From an uncultured Victivallales bacterium (GTDB lineage: Bacteria; Verrucomicrobiota; Lentisphaeria; Oligosphaerales; JAFGRS01): a DNA stretch of 64,000 nucleotides. The notes under the pieces were generated by a model. The model did not search any database, was not told the DNA's origin, and was given only the letters and a program-made list of their open reading frames with translations. This document shows positions 27,244-36,127 of this stretch, in pieces (the stretch's first letter is position 1; each line of letters begins with the position of its first letter). The DNA lies in contig CAILUI010000180.1 in assembly GCA_903837355.1 (NCBI GenBank), positions 54,369-118,368 on the forward strand. Reading direction: 5' to 3'. The position numbers were made by a program, and so were the translations under genes.

Positions 27244-29166
27244 ATGCCCACGACCACGTTGACCGCAGTGCCGCTACGCGACGTCACGCTACGCGACGGG
27301 TTCTGGTGCCAGCGCCGCGAGACGAATCGTCAGGCGACGCTGGCAGCCTCCTACCTGCAGCTCGGCAAGAGTGGCACTTTCGAAGCCTACCAGTGGGAGT
27401 GGGACCCCGCCGCGCCGCCCAAGCCCTGGCGCATCTGGGTGGGCGACCTCGGTAAGTGGATCGAAGCGGCCAGCTATAGCCTGACCGCTCACCCCGACGC
27501 CGAACTCGAAGCCCAGACCGACGCGGCGGCGGCCGCCATCATCAAAGGCCAGAAGGTCGATGGCTACCTCTACTCCAACCCGATGGCGCCAGGGCACTAC
27601 TGGGACAACCTGCAGGAGAAGCACCAGCTCTACGATCTCGGCCACACTATCGAGGGCGCCGTGGCCCGCTATGAGGCCACCGGCAAGCGCGACCTGCTGG
27701 ACGCCGTCTGCCGGGCCGCCGACCTGGCCGCAGCCACCTTCGGCCGCGGCCCCGGCCAGATCCGCGGCTATGACGGCCATCCCGAGATCGAGCTGGCACT
27801 GGTCAAGCTGTACCGGGCCACGGGCCAGGAGCGCTATCTCGAACTCGCCCGCTTCTTCGTCGACGAACGCGGCCAGCCACCTGGCTTCTTCGCCCAAGAG
27901 CGGGCCGATCTGGAACGGCGCGGCGTGGCGCTGTTCGGTTGGTACCGCAACAGCGACTACAGCGGCTGCCAGGCCCACCGCCCGGTGCGCGAGCAGGCCG
28001 ACGCCGTCGGGCACGCGGTGCGGGCGCTGTATCTCTACTCCGGCATGGCCGACGTGGCCCTCGAGACCGCCGACGCGGGGCTGCTTGAGAGCTGTCGGCG
28101 CCTCTGGCGTAGCGTTACCCACCGGCGCATGTACGTCACCGGCGGCATCGGCTCGTCGGCGCACGGCGAGGCCTTTACCTTCGACTATGACCTGCCCAAT
28201 GAGACGGCCTACGCTGAGACCTGCGCCAGCATCGCCCTGGTGCTTTTCGCCCAGCGCCTGCTGGCGATCGAGGCGGCTGCCGAGTACGCCGATGTCATCG
28301 AGCGCGCCCTCTACAACGGCATCCTCAGCGGCGTCGGCATCGCTGGTGACCGCTTCTTCTACGGCAACCGGCTTACCGTCTACCCGCAGTCGGTCGCGGG
28401 CGCCCATGAACACACCGCCGACCGGCGGCGGGAGTGGTTCGGCTGCGCCTGCTGTCCCCCCAACCTGGCCCGGCTGCTCGCCGGCATCGGGAGTTACATG
28501 GCGTCAACGGCTCCCGGTGCGCTCTACGTGCATCTCTACGGCGGCGCGGACATCGCCGCGACGGTCGACGGGGCCGTGGTCCGGCTTCGGCAGCGCACCG
28601 CCTATCCCTGGCGCGACACGGTGCGCTTCACGCTCGACCTCCCGGCCGCGCGGACCTTCACCCTCGCCCTACGCCTGCCGGGCTGGTGCCGCACCCCGCG
28701 GCTTGCCGTCAACGGCGTTGCCGTCGATCTCGCACCCGTCTGCCGCCAGGGCTACGCCTGCCTTGAGCGCGAGTGGCAGCGCGGCGACCGCGTTACATTG
28801 CGCCTGCCCATGCCGGTAGAGCGTGTCGAGGCCCATCCGCGGGTGCGCATGGACTGCGGTAAGGTCGCGCTGCAGCGCGGCCCCATCGTCTACTGCCTCG
28901 AGCAGGTGGATAATGGCCCGGAACTGGCCGACCTCATCCTGCCGAAGCGGGCCCGTCTGCGCGCCGAGTTCCGACCGGACCTGCTCGGCGGCAGCGTGGT
29001 CCTCCGCGGCAAGGCGTGGCGCCGCGACCCGGCCGGCTGGGAAGACACCCTCTACCGCGCCGCGGGTGCCCCCCGCCAGGCCGTCGAGATCACCGCCGTG
29101 CCGTACTGCCTGTGGGCCAACCGTGAGCCGGGCGAGATGCTGGTCTGGATACGCAGCGAAGCATGA
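27244..29166 (+). CDS. GH127 beta-L-arabinofuranosidase (DUF1680) family
   Basis: A 640-residue cytoplasmic (alpha/alpha)6-barrel enzyme of GH127, which removes beta-L-arabinofuranose units. The zinc-thiolate active site is conserved: AETC (Glu325, Cys327) and GCACCPPN (Cys403, Cys404), equivalent to the Glu-Cys-Cys-Cys set of characterised members in which a Cys is the nucleophile. Other markers are DGFWCQRRE at the start, HQLYDLGHTIEGAVARYEATG, YVTGGIGSS and, near the C-terminus, QRGPIVYCLEQ. It lies 27 bases after the GH2 gene and overlaps the next gene by 4 bases (ATGA). No signal peptide is seen, so the substrate is likely an imported oligosaccharide. Confidence 0.94.
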   Translation: MPTTTLTAVPLRDVTLRDGFWCQRRETNRQATLAASYLQLGKSGTFEAYQWEWDPAAPPKPWRIWVGDLGKWIEAASYSLTAHPDAELEAQTDAAAAAIIKGQKVDGYLYSNPMAPGHYWDNLQEKHQLYDLGHTIEGAVARYEATGKRDLLDAVCRAADLAAATFGRGPGQIRGYDGHPEIELALVKLYRATGQERYLELARFFVDERGQPPGFFAQERADLERRGVALFGWYRNSDYSGCQAHRPVREQADAVGHAVRALYLYSGMADVALETADAGLLESCRRLWRSVTHRRMYVTGGIGSSAHGEAFTFDYDLPNETAYAETCASIALVLFAQRLLAIEAAAEYADVIERALYNGILSGVGIAGDRFFYGNRLTVYPQSVAGAHEHTADRRREWFGCACCPPNLARLLAGIGSYMASTAPGALYVHLYGGADIAATVDGAVVRLRQRTAYPWRDTVRFTLDLPAARTFTLALRLPGWCRTPRLAVNGVAVDLAPVCRQGYACLEREWQRGDRVTLRLPMPVERVEAHPRVRMDCGKVALQRGPIVYCLEQVDNGPELADLILPKRARLRAEFRPDLLGGSVVLRGKAWRRDPAGWEDTLYRAAGAPRQAVEITAVPYCLWANREPGEMLVWIRSEA

Positions 29167-30134
29167 AAGCCATCGTCAACACCGCCCCGGGGCAGCTCGA
29201 ATGGCAGGAACTGCCGCTGCCTGAACCCGGGCCGGGACAGGTGCGCATCCGCACCGCGGCCTGCGCCATCTGCGCCACGGACCTTGAGATGATCAAGGGC
29301 TGGAGCCGCACCACCTGCCCGGCCATCCCCGGCCACGAATGGTCAGGGCGGGTGGACGCAATCGGTGCGGGCGTCGAGGCGAGCCTGCAGGGTGCCTACT
29401 GCGTGGCGGAGAACGTCGGGGACGACGGTGGCGAAGTCGGCTTCGAGCACCCCGGTGGCTATGCCGAGTGCTTCCTGACCGAAGCCCGGAACGTCCACCC
29501 ACTGCCGACCGGTTTCCCGCCCGCGGCCGCGACGCTCATCGAGCCGCTGGCCGTGGCAGTTCGCGCCCTGCGGCGGTTGCGGGTGCAGTCGGAGTCCGCG
29601 GCACTGGTCTCCGGTGATGGGCCGATCGGCCTGCTGCTCCTGCTGCTCCTGCGGCAGGCCGGGGTCGAGACCGTGGTCGTGGCCGGCGGGCGCGAGACCC
29701 GCCTGCGCCTCGCCCGCGAACTCGGCGCCGCTGCCACCGTGAACAGCCTGGCAGCCGGGGATGGCGCCGCCGCCGCCATCAGCCGCATCCTGCCGACCCC
29801 CTGTCCCCTGATCCTCGAAGCCTCCGGCTCGCCGTACGCCCTGGAAACCGTCCTCAACGTGGCTCCCCGCGGCGCCCGCCTGCTGGTGCTGGGCGACTAC
29901 GGCCACAGCCATGCCGCCTTCCCGTGGAACCACCTGCTCCACCGCGAGCTGGAGCTGATCGGCAGCAATGCCAGCGCCGGGGCCTGGCCCGACGCCGTGC
30001 GCCTGGCCCCGGGCCTGCAGGAGCACCTGAACCGCCTGGTCACCCACCGCCTGCCGGCCGCCCGTTTCGCCGAAGGCATGGCTCTCCTGCAGCGTCGCGA
30101 CGCGGGCGTCGTCAAAGTCGTCCTGGAGTGGTGA
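29163..30134 (+). CDS. Zinc-dependent medium-chain dehydrogenase
   Basis: A 323-residue MDR-superfamily alcohol or polyol dehydrogenase, NAD(P)-dependent and cytoplasmic. Catalytic zinc ligands are Cys37 (CAICATD), His58-Glu59 (GHEW) and Glu127 (IEPLAVA). The structural-zinc lobe with four cysteines is missing, and the segment around 80-103 is shortened. The Rossmann motif is GDGPIGLLLL (about 151-160). The ATG overlaps the GH127 stop, showing translational coupling, so a sugar such as L-arabinose or its polyol is a reasonable substrate (inference). Confidence 0.9.
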   Translation: MKAIVNTAPGQLEWQELPLPEPGPGQVRIRTAACAICATDLEMIKGWSRTTCPAIPGHEWSGRVDAIGAGVEASLQGAYCVAENVGDDGGEVGFEHPGGYAECFLTEARNVHPLPTGFPPAAATLIEPLAVAVRALRRLRVQSESAALVSGDGPIGLLLLLLLRQAGVETVVVAGGRETRLRLARELGAAATVNSLAAGDGAAAAISRILPTPCPLILEASGSPYALETVLNVAPRGARLLVLGDYGHSHAAFPWNHLLHRELELIGSNASAGAWPDAVRLAPGLQEHLNRLVTHRLPAARFAEGMALLQRRDAGVVKVVLEW

Positions 30135-30219
30135 GCCCCGGCGCCGCCGCCTGGGCAGGCATCGCGCCCCGGCCGGTCAGGCCCCCGCCTGGCTGAGCGG
30201 CACCATGGAGCCACCGCAC

Positions 30220-30384
30220 TCATCTGCCGGGAACCACAGAGCGAGGAACGTGCGGAGCGATTCCCCGGTCAGGGGCAGCGGCCTTGTTGGACGTCGGCCT
30301 CATCTTGAATCGGAACTTGGCGAGTTCCTTCTGGAAATCGTACAACTGCCCAAGCTCCCGCAGCACAGCGTCAGGATTCCTCAT
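30220..30384 (-). CDS. Possible small protein coupled to the nucleotidyltransferase
   Basis: A 54-residue ORF whose ATG (30384) lies inside the last codons of the nucleotidyltransferase gene in another frame (overlap about 14 bases). It begins MRNPDAVLRELGQLYDFQKE and continues into a Lys/Arg-rich helix, then a Pro-rich tail. The first half looks like a real amphipathic helix. The overlap suggests translational coupling, as in toxin-antitoxin-like pairs. It is short and I recognise no family, so it may be chance. Confidence 0.35.
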   Translation of the reverse strand: MRNPDAVLRELGQLYDFQKELAKFRFKMRPTSNKAAAPDRGIAPHVPRSVVPGR

Positions 30385-30829
30385 CTTCCAGCCTCGCGAT
30401 ATCTGCCTGATCCTGCTTGGAGTTCCGCTGGCGCTTGAGCCAGATCAAGTCACTCTTCGCGGCGACTCTGACGAGTCCCGTCCCCGCCGACTCGGCCTCC
30501 AGCGCGTTGGCGATGATCTCCTGGTGGCGGTCATCGCCCGCAACCAGGACGTCGACGATCATCTCGTCTAAGTCCTCGACCTTGAGGAACCGGTGCAGCG
30601 TCAGATCGCTGTCCTTGAACGTCCAAGGGGCAGATGACCTGAAGTATCCCTCGCGCGTCAGGGCGGCTGTGACCCCTTCCAGTTCGCCCTCCCGAACCAG
30701 AAGATCGATATCTTTCGTGAAGCGTGGCTGGGAATGAAACGCGACCGCGACTCCGCCAATCAGGGCATACTCTATTCCTTCGGCCTGAAGCTGCTGGACG
30801 ATCTTATGAAACTCGTAGAAGACGTTCAT
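30371..30829 (-). CDS. Nucleotidyltransferase-fold protein (AbiEii/MNT-like)
   Basis: A 152-residue protein of the DNA polymerase beta-type nucleotidyltransferase superfamily. It has YALIGGVAVAFHS followed by RFTKDIDLLV, the GG...DhD core that binds metal and NTP, plus a downstream helical segment. Such small stand-alone members are often AbiEii- or MNT-type parts of toxin-antitoxin systems that modify RNA or protein. I chose ATG 30829, just before FYEFHKIVQQLQAEG, although in-frame starts at 30841 and 30910 are possible. It is flanked by glycan genes and a possible coupled small ORF. Fold call is firm; the target is unknown. Confidence 0.8.
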   Translation of the reverse strand: MNVFYEFHKIVQQLQAEGIEYALIGGVAVAFHSQPRFTKDIDLLVREGELEGVTAALTREGYFRSSAPWTFKDSDLTLHRFLKVEDLDEMIVDVLVAGDDRHQEIIANALEAESAGTGLVRVAAKSDLIWLKRQRNSKQDQADIARLEDEES

Positions 30830-31004
30830 ATCTCTCGCCATCCAACCCGTGATTCCGCCGTTTCCTTGCATCACCAAAATCACCGTACTGCGGAGGTCCG
30901 GGGAATGCAATGGTGGGAGGCTCGCGCCAGTGCGCAGGGGTGGCCGGGCCTGCGGCGTGGGCTATATTCTGCCCTTCGTCCAGGCGTCTTTCCACCAAGG
31001 GTTG

Positions 31005-31712
31005 GTGAATCCAGTGAAGCGTGAACGCTCCAAGCCGTCCAGTACAGACCAGGTGACCGTGGTCGAGTGTCCGAAGTGCCAGGCCCCGCAGGAGGTCGTG
31101 CCGGTCACGGTGCTGCGCCCCGGGGCGGAGGCGCTGCAGGCGCTCTTTAAGGGTGCCCTGAACCGCGTCACCTGCGGCGCCTGCGGGACGGGCTTCGTTC
31201 TCGCTGTGCCGATCCTCTACCGCGACGATGCGGCGCGCTTCATGGTGTACTTCATCTCGACCGCCGACCCGGCCGAGCGCGCCGAAGGCGAGCGTCAGAT
31301 GGAGCGTGTGACCAAGCAGATCTTCAGCCAGGAGAGCGGCCTGCAGCCGCCGACCTGCCGGCTGGTCACCGACCGCAGCGCGCTGATCGAGAAGATCACC
31401 CTGCATGAACGTGGCTTTGACGACCGCATCGTCGAATACGTCAAGTATCAGCTCTTCAGTAACCCGAACCGCGAGAACCGGCCCGACCCGGTCCGCCATC
31501 GCCTGCTCTTTGATTTCTCAGCCGATCCGGACGGGCCCAATCTGGCCTTCGTCATCTTCGACCGCGAGAGCGGCCGACCCACGGCGGGCGCGCACATTCC
31601 CATGGAGGTCTACCGCGAGGTCGAGGAGGCCTTCACGACCAGCCTGAAGATGCGCGAGGAACTCCAGGCCCTGTTCCCCGGCACCTACGTCAGCGTCGAA
31701 CGCCTTCTCTAG
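31005..31712 (+). CDS. CpXC domain protein
   Basis: A 235-residue protein with a CpXC-type zinc-ribbon domain: VVECPKCQAPQEV near residues 17-29 and VTCGACGTGF about 35 residues later supply two CxxC pairs. PILYRDDAARFMVYF follows, as in this family. The rest is an alpha/beta region with no motif I know. The start is uncertain: GTG at 31005 or 31014, both close to the zinc ribbon; the longer frame from 30849 overlaps the opposite-strand gene and looks noncoding. A TATATT at 30963-30968 could be a -10 element. CpXC proteins have no settled function. Confidence 0.8.
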   Translation: MNPVKRERSKPSSTDQVTVVECPKCQAPQEVVPVTVLRPGAEALQALFKGALNRVTCGACGTGFVLAVPILYRDDAARFMVYFISTADPAERAEGERQMERVTKQIFSQESGLQPPTCRLVTDRSALIEKITLHERGFDDRIVEYVKYQLFSNPNRENRPDPVRHRLLFDFSADPDGPNLAFVIFDRESGRPTAGAHIPMEVYREVEEAFTTSLKMREELQALFPGTYVSVERLL

Positions 31713-31776
31713 CCCCACTCTGCGGCCGGCGTCGGTACCGGTAAGCGAAGCGCGGCACAACCGGAGTCAGGCACGG

Positions 31777-32241
31777 ATGGCACGCAAAGTGAAACCTGGG
31801 GCTACCCCCGCCAGCCCCCGGCCGCCGGAGTTCAAGGTGAACCCGTTCGCGGACCTGCGCGTGGCCGCCGCCGCCCCGCCCAAGCCGCCTCCCGCGCCCC
31901 CCAAGCCGCCGGCGGCCGCGAAGAGCGCCCCGACCATGGATGCCGCCGACCAGGCCCTGCTGGCGGCGTTCAAGGACGCCGGCAGCATCGAGTACGGCGG
32001 CCGGTCGAAGGGCTTGCGGCTGGAGGCCGTATCGCGCCGCGGCGGGCGGCGCGTCACCCACGTCTGCGGCCTGCCGGAACTCAGCATGCTCGAGCAGATG
32101 CAGATAACGGGCGACATTCGTACGCGCTTCGGGGTGGGAGCGCGGTTCCATGAGCGCCTTCTGGAAGTGGATGGCGAACAGCGCGACCGCCTCGGCCCCT
32201 GGCTGCAGGCGCGCGGCTACGCGGTCGCGCCGCCGGACTGA
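31777..32241 (+). CDS. SUI1/YciH-like translation factor
   Basis: A 154-residue protein. A Pro/Ala/Lys-rich N-terminal half (to about residue 55) leads to a domain resembling bacterial SUI1/eIF1-like YciH: SKGLRLEAVSRRGGRRVTHVCG, a short loop, LEQMQITGDIRTRFGVGARF, then LLEVDGEQRDRLGPWLQARGY. The basic loop and the closing strand-helix fit the family, but the usual GGxVKD-like turn is altered. If correct, it binds the 30S subunit and affects start-codon choice. It lies between the CpXC gene and the pilus ATPases. Moderate confidence. Confidence 0.62.
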   Translation: MARKVKPGATPASPRPPEFKVNPFADLRVAAAAPPKPPPAPPKPPAAAKSAPTMDAADQALLAAFKDAGSIEYGGRSKGLRLEAVSRRGGRRVTHVCGLPELSMLEQMQITGDIRTRFGVGARFHERLLEVDGEQRDRLGPWLQARGYAVAPPD

Positions 32242-32443
32242 GAACCGTCTTGGCGCGCGCGGCGCGGCAGTTGCAGGGTCGCGGGTCGGTATTACGGTAG
32301 TCGAGCCGGTTCACGTTCATCCGCGGCGCCGGGGGTCAGCGCGGGGGGTTGCGCCCGCCCCGCCCCGCCGGAACCGGCCGGTTGCCGTAGGTAGCACTTC
32401 GTCGGCGGTTGCCACTCCGAGAGTGCCGGCTGAAGGATACGTT

Positions 32444-34006
32444 ATGAATAAAGAGATCGAGTGGTTCTGTTTCCACCTGGTGACCGAGAACCTGGTCAGC
32501 GAGCGGCACTGTCGAGCCGTAGCCCACGCGCTGGAGGAGGCCAAGGTTGACCCTGACCTGGCCACCTTCGCCCAGGTCATCATCGACAATGGCCTGTGCG
32601 ATAACGTCGACCATCTGCAGCAGTTGACGGAGATGGCCGTCGATGAGGCGCGCACCCTCGGCTACCCGCCGCGCAGCGTCTTTGAGGACGCGGCACCCGC
32701 CATTGCGGACGAGGACATGGACGAGGGCGAGGCCCTGCGTCAGGCCTCCGGCGGCGCACGGCGGCGCGAGGAGGAGCGCCCGCGGGCCGAGATCGACACC
32801 AACGCGCCCGCGATCAGGGGCCCCGACTGGCTCTACGGCTGGCCCGACCTGAGCCAGGCCGTGGGGCTTGGCAAGGAGCAGGCCCTGACCCTCCTCATCG
32901 ACTTCCTGCACAAGGCCCGCAGCTACGACTGCAGCGACGTGCACATCAGCGCCGGGGCGCGGCCCTTCGTACGCCGTTACAAGCATGTCTTCCTGGTGCC
33001 CGATCAGGCCGTCATCACCCAGGAGGTCTCGGAGGCGCTGAACCTGTCGCCGCTGAACGAGGTTCAGCGGCATACCTTCGATACCACCCGCGACCTGGAC
33101 TACAGCTATGCCATCACCGAGGATGACCGCTACCGCACCAACGTCATGTTGCAGCGCCTCGGCATCGCCGGCTCCTACCGCATCATCGACACCCGTATCC
33201 GGTCCCTGGCCGAGTTGGGCTTTCCGGACCCGAAGGTGATCGAGAAACTGACCACCTACCACCAGGGGCTCGTCCTGGTCACCGGCCCGGCCGGCTGCGG
33301 CAAGTCGACGACGATGGCGAGCATGGTGAATCTCATCAACCAATCGCGGCACGACCACATCATCTCGGTTGAGGACCCCATCGAGGTCGTGCACCGGCCC
33401 ATCAACTGCAACATTACGCAACGCGAGCTCAACACCCACACGCGCAGTTTCGCGAACTCCCTGCGGGCCGCGTTGCGCGAGGATCCCGACATCATCGTCA
33501 TCGGTGAGCTGCGTGACCTCGAGACCATCGAGATGGCCATCCGCTCCGCCGAGACCGGCCACCTGGTTATTGGCACCCTCCATACCGGCAGCGCCGCCAC
33601 GACCATGGACCGCATCCTGGACGTCTTCCCCTCGAATCAGCAGGCCCAGATCCGCTCCATGACCTCGGAGAGCCTGCGCGGCGTCATCTGTCAGCAGTTG
33701 CTCCCCAATCGCGATGGCAGCGGTGTGGTCATGGCCTCGGAAATCATGCTGGCGACGCTGGCCGTCAGCAACCTCGTCCGCGAGGGCAAGACCTTCCAGT
33801 TACCCTCCATCATTCAGACCAGCCGCAACATCGGCATGAGCACGATGGAGCAATCCTACGTGGACCTCTATATGGCCGGTAAGCGCACCTACGAGCAGAC
33901 CTTGCCGCTGGTCAAGACCGGCGAGCTGATCCGTCAGATGCAGGTTCAAGAAGCAGGACGCAACGAAGAGGCGGCGGGCGGCGCGAAGAAGCGCAAGTGG
34001 TTCTGA
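32444..34006 (+). CDS. PilT/PilU-like ATPase with N-terminal extension
   Basis: A 520-residue secretion-superfamily ATPase of the PilT group, which powers type IV pilus retraction from the cytoplasm. The Walker A is GPAGCGKST (281-289), the Asp box is near ISVEDPIEVVH, Walker B is PDIIVIGELRD, and the His box is GTLHTGSAA. An N-terminal acidic region of about 130 residues precedes the motor and is unlike canonical PilT; the total is about 150 residues longer. The start at 32444 has GAAGGA 8 bases upstream and yields MNKEIEWFCFHL. A second PilT gene follows 49 bases later, a pairing like pilT/pilU. Confidence 0.9.
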   Translation: MNKEIEWFCFHLVTENLVSERHCRAVAHALEEAKVDPDLATFAQVIIDNGLCDNVDHLQQLTEMAVDEARTLGYPPRSVFEDAAPAIADEDMDEGEALRQASGGARRREEERPRAEIDTNAPAIRGPDWLYGWPDLSQAVGLGKEQALTLLIDFLHKARSYDCSDVHISAGARPFVRRYKHVFLVPDQAVITQEVSEALNLSPLNEVQRHTFDTTRDLDYSYAITEDDRYRTNVMLQRLGIAGSYRIIDTRIRSLAELGFPDPKVIEKLTTYHQGLVLVTGPAGCGKSTTMASMVNLINQSRHDHIISVEDPIEVVHRPINCNITQRELNTHTRSFANSLRAALREDPDIIVIGELRDLETIEMAIRSAETGHLVIGTLHTGSAATTMDRILDVFPSNQQAQIRSMTSESLRGVICQQLLPNRDGSGVVMASEIMLATLAVSNLVREGKTFQLPSIIQTSRNIGMSTMEQSYVDLYMAGKRTYEQTLPLVKTGELIRQMQVQEAGRNEEAAGGAKKRKWF

Positions 34007-34055
34007 CCGCAGACGACCGCGCTCCGCTGTCATCCTCGGCATAAGGCGACCGACT

Positions 34056-35141
34056 ATGGCCAAGATTGACGAGTTCCTGAAGTCCCTGATGGAGAGGAAG
34101 GGCTCGGATCTGCATCTGTGCAGCGACCTGCCGCCCAAGATCCGCGTCCACGGCAGGCTCGAAGCCCTCGAGAAGCAGCCCGCTATCCCGCCCGAGCAGA
34201 TGCGGGACATCCTGCACGAGATCTGTCCGGAGGAGAAGTGGCAGCATTACTGCACCAACCTCGACATGGACTTCGCCTACGAGCTGCGGGGTCTGGCCCG
34301 TTTCCGCGTCAACTACATGCACAACCACTACGGCCCCGGCGCCGTGCTCCGCATCATCCCGACCAAGATCCTGACCATCGAGGACCTGAATCTGCCGCTG
34401 GTCCTCAAAGAGATCTGCGCGTACCCCTCGGGACTGGTATTGGTAACTGGTCCTACGGGCAGTGGCAAGTCCACCACCCTGGCCGCCATGATGGACTACA
34501 TCAACGTCAACTTCGCCAAGCACATCGTCACCATCGAGGACCCCATCGAATTCGTGCATCGTAACAAGACCTCGATCGTGGTGCAGCGCGAGGTGGGCTC
34601 GGACACCGATTCCTTCAGCGCCGCGCTGAAAGGGGCGATCCGCGCCGACCCCGACATCATCCTGGTGGGTGAGATGCGCGATCTCGAGACCATCAGCCTC
34701 GCCCTCACCTGCGCGGCGATGGGCATGCTGGTGTTCGGCACCCTGCACACCAACAACGCCCCCAAGACCGTCGATCGTATCATCGATGCCTTCCCGGCCG
34801 ACGAGCAGCCGCAGATCCGCGCCATGCTGGCCCAGAGCCTGGCGGCGGTGGTCTCGCAGTTGCTGTGCCGTACCCCCGACGGCAGAGGCCGCGTCGCGGT
34901 GCATGAGATTCTGCTGTCGCACGAGGCGCTGGCCTCGACCATTCGCGAGGGGCAGATCTCCAATATCCGCAGCATTATCGAGCAGTCCTCCGGCCGCGGC
35001 ATGAAACTCATGGACAACGACCTGATGCGCCTCCTCAACGAGGGCCGTATCCCGCCCATCGAGGCCTACATGAAGGCCTCCAACAAGCGTGAGTTCGAGA
35101 AGTTCCTCGGCAAGGGGGACCTCGAGCAGCAGTTGACCTGA
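34056..35141 (+). CDS. pilT: Twitching motility ATPase PilT
   Basis: A 361-residue hexameric retraction ATPase of usual PilT length. Walker A GPTGSGKST (132-140), Asp box VTIEDPIEFVH, Walker B PDIILVGEMRDLETI, His box FGTLHTNNAPKT and the C-terminal IREGQISNIRSIIEQ region are all intact. The N-terminus (MAKIDEFLKSLMERKGSDLHL) is the PAS-like pilus-motor start. It follows the longer PilT paralogue and ends 12 bases before the Ppx/GppA gene, so the three are probably co-transcribed. Confidence 0.95.
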   Translation: MAKIDEFLKSLMERKGSDLHLCSDLPPKIRVHGRLEALEKQPAIPPEQMRDILHEICPEEKWQHYCTNLDMDFAYELRGLARFRVNYMHNHYGPGAVLRIIPTKILTIEDLNLPLVLKEICAYPSGLVLVTGPTGSGKSTTLAAMMDYINVNFAKHIVTIEDPIEFVHRNKTSIVVQREVGSDTDSFSAALKGAIRADPDIILVGEMRDLETISLALTCAAMGMLVFGTLHTNNAPKTVDRIIDAFPADEQPQIRAMLAQSLAAVVSQLLCRTPDGRGRVAVHEILLSHEALASTIREGQISNIRSIIEQSSGRGMKLMDNDLMRLLNEGRIPPIEAYMKASNKREFEKFLGKGDLEQQLT

Positions 35142-35153
35142 GGAGTCCTCCCC

Positions 35154-36116
35154 ATGGCGGCGGCTTGCTGGGCGGCGCTCGACATCGGTAGCAACACGGT
35201 GATGACCCTGGTCGCGCAGGGCGCCGGTGGCCGCCTGCGGGAGGACGACGAGTGGCGCGCCACGACCCGCCTGGGGCAGGGCGTGGACGCCAGCGGCCAA
35301 CTGGCCCCGGAAGCCCAGGAGCGGACCCTGGCGGCCATCGCCTCCCAGATGGCCGCGTGCCGCCAACGTTACCCGTCGGGGATCGGCGTCGCGGTCGCTA
35401 CCAGCGCCGCCCGCGATGCCGGCAACGGCCCCGAGTTCCTGGCGCGCAGTGCCGCCTTGATCGGCGGTGTCCCACGTCTCCTTGCCGGCGAGGAAGAGGC
35501 CCGTTTTACCTTCCGCGGCATCGTCTCGGACCTGCCGCGCGGCCACGCGGTGATCCATCTGGACGTCGGCGGGGGCAGTTCGGAAATCACGGCTGGACGC
35601 GCCGGCGAGGCCTGCCTCCTGGCCGAGAGTGTCAACCTCGGTTGTGTGCGCCTCGGCGAACGCTTCAGCCTGCTGGAATCAGCCGCTCCCGCGGCCATCC
35701 TGCCGGCTCGGGAGGCGATCCGGGCGCTGCTGCAGCCCGTCTGTCAGCGCCTGGCGGCGCTCGCGAACCTGCCTCGAGCTGGGATCATCCTGAGCGGCGG
35801 TTCCGCCACCACCTACGCCGCGCTGCAACTGGCGTTGCCCGTCTACGCCGCCGCGCGCGTCCACGCCTGGCCGGGGCGGACAGCCGATCTGGACGAGACC
35901 CTGCCCCGCCTGTTTGCCATGACGGCCGCTCAGCGCGCCGCGCTTCCAGGCGTCACCGCGGGGCGGGCGCCGGTACTGCCGGCGGGGCTGCTGATCCTCG
36001 GCGAGTTCCTGCGCCTGCTGGGCGCTGACCAGTTCCGGGTCTCCACGCGCGGCCTGCGTTTCGGCCTGGTCGACGCCCTGGCTGCCGGCGAGTTGGAGCC
36101 GACCTGGCGCTGGTGA
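35154..36116 (+). CDS. Ppx/GppA family phosphatase
   Basis: A 320-residue member of the exopolyphosphatase / pppGpp phosphohydrolase family (actin-like ATPase fold). The phosphate-binding loops are DIGSNTVMTLVA (10-21) and LDVGGGSSEIT; SAARDAGNGPEFL and the Glu-rich AGEEEARFTFRG segment, which holds the catalytic Glu, lie between them. A closing ILSGGSATTYAA loop is present. It has the short form without the C-terminal HD-like domain. AGGAG precedes the ATG. The next gene starts at or just past its stop, implying coupling. Whether polyphosphate or pppGpp is the substrate is not decidable here. Confidence 0.92.
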   Translation: MAAACWAALDIGSNTVMTLVAQGAGGRLREDDEWRATTRLGQGVDASGQLAPEAQERTLAAIASQMAACRQRYPSGIGVAVATSAARDAGNGPEFLARSAALIGGVPRLLAGEEEARFTFRGIVSDLPRGHAVIHLDVGGGSSEITAGRAGEACLLAESVNLGCVRLGERFSLLESAAPAAILPAREAIRALLQPVCQRLAALANLPRAGIILSGGSATTYAALQLALPVYAAARVHAWPGRTADLDETLPRLFAMTAAQRAALPGVTAGRAPVLPAGLLILGEFLRLLGADQFRVSTRGLRFGLVDALAAGELEPTWRW

Positions 36117-36127
36117 GGGAGAGGCTC

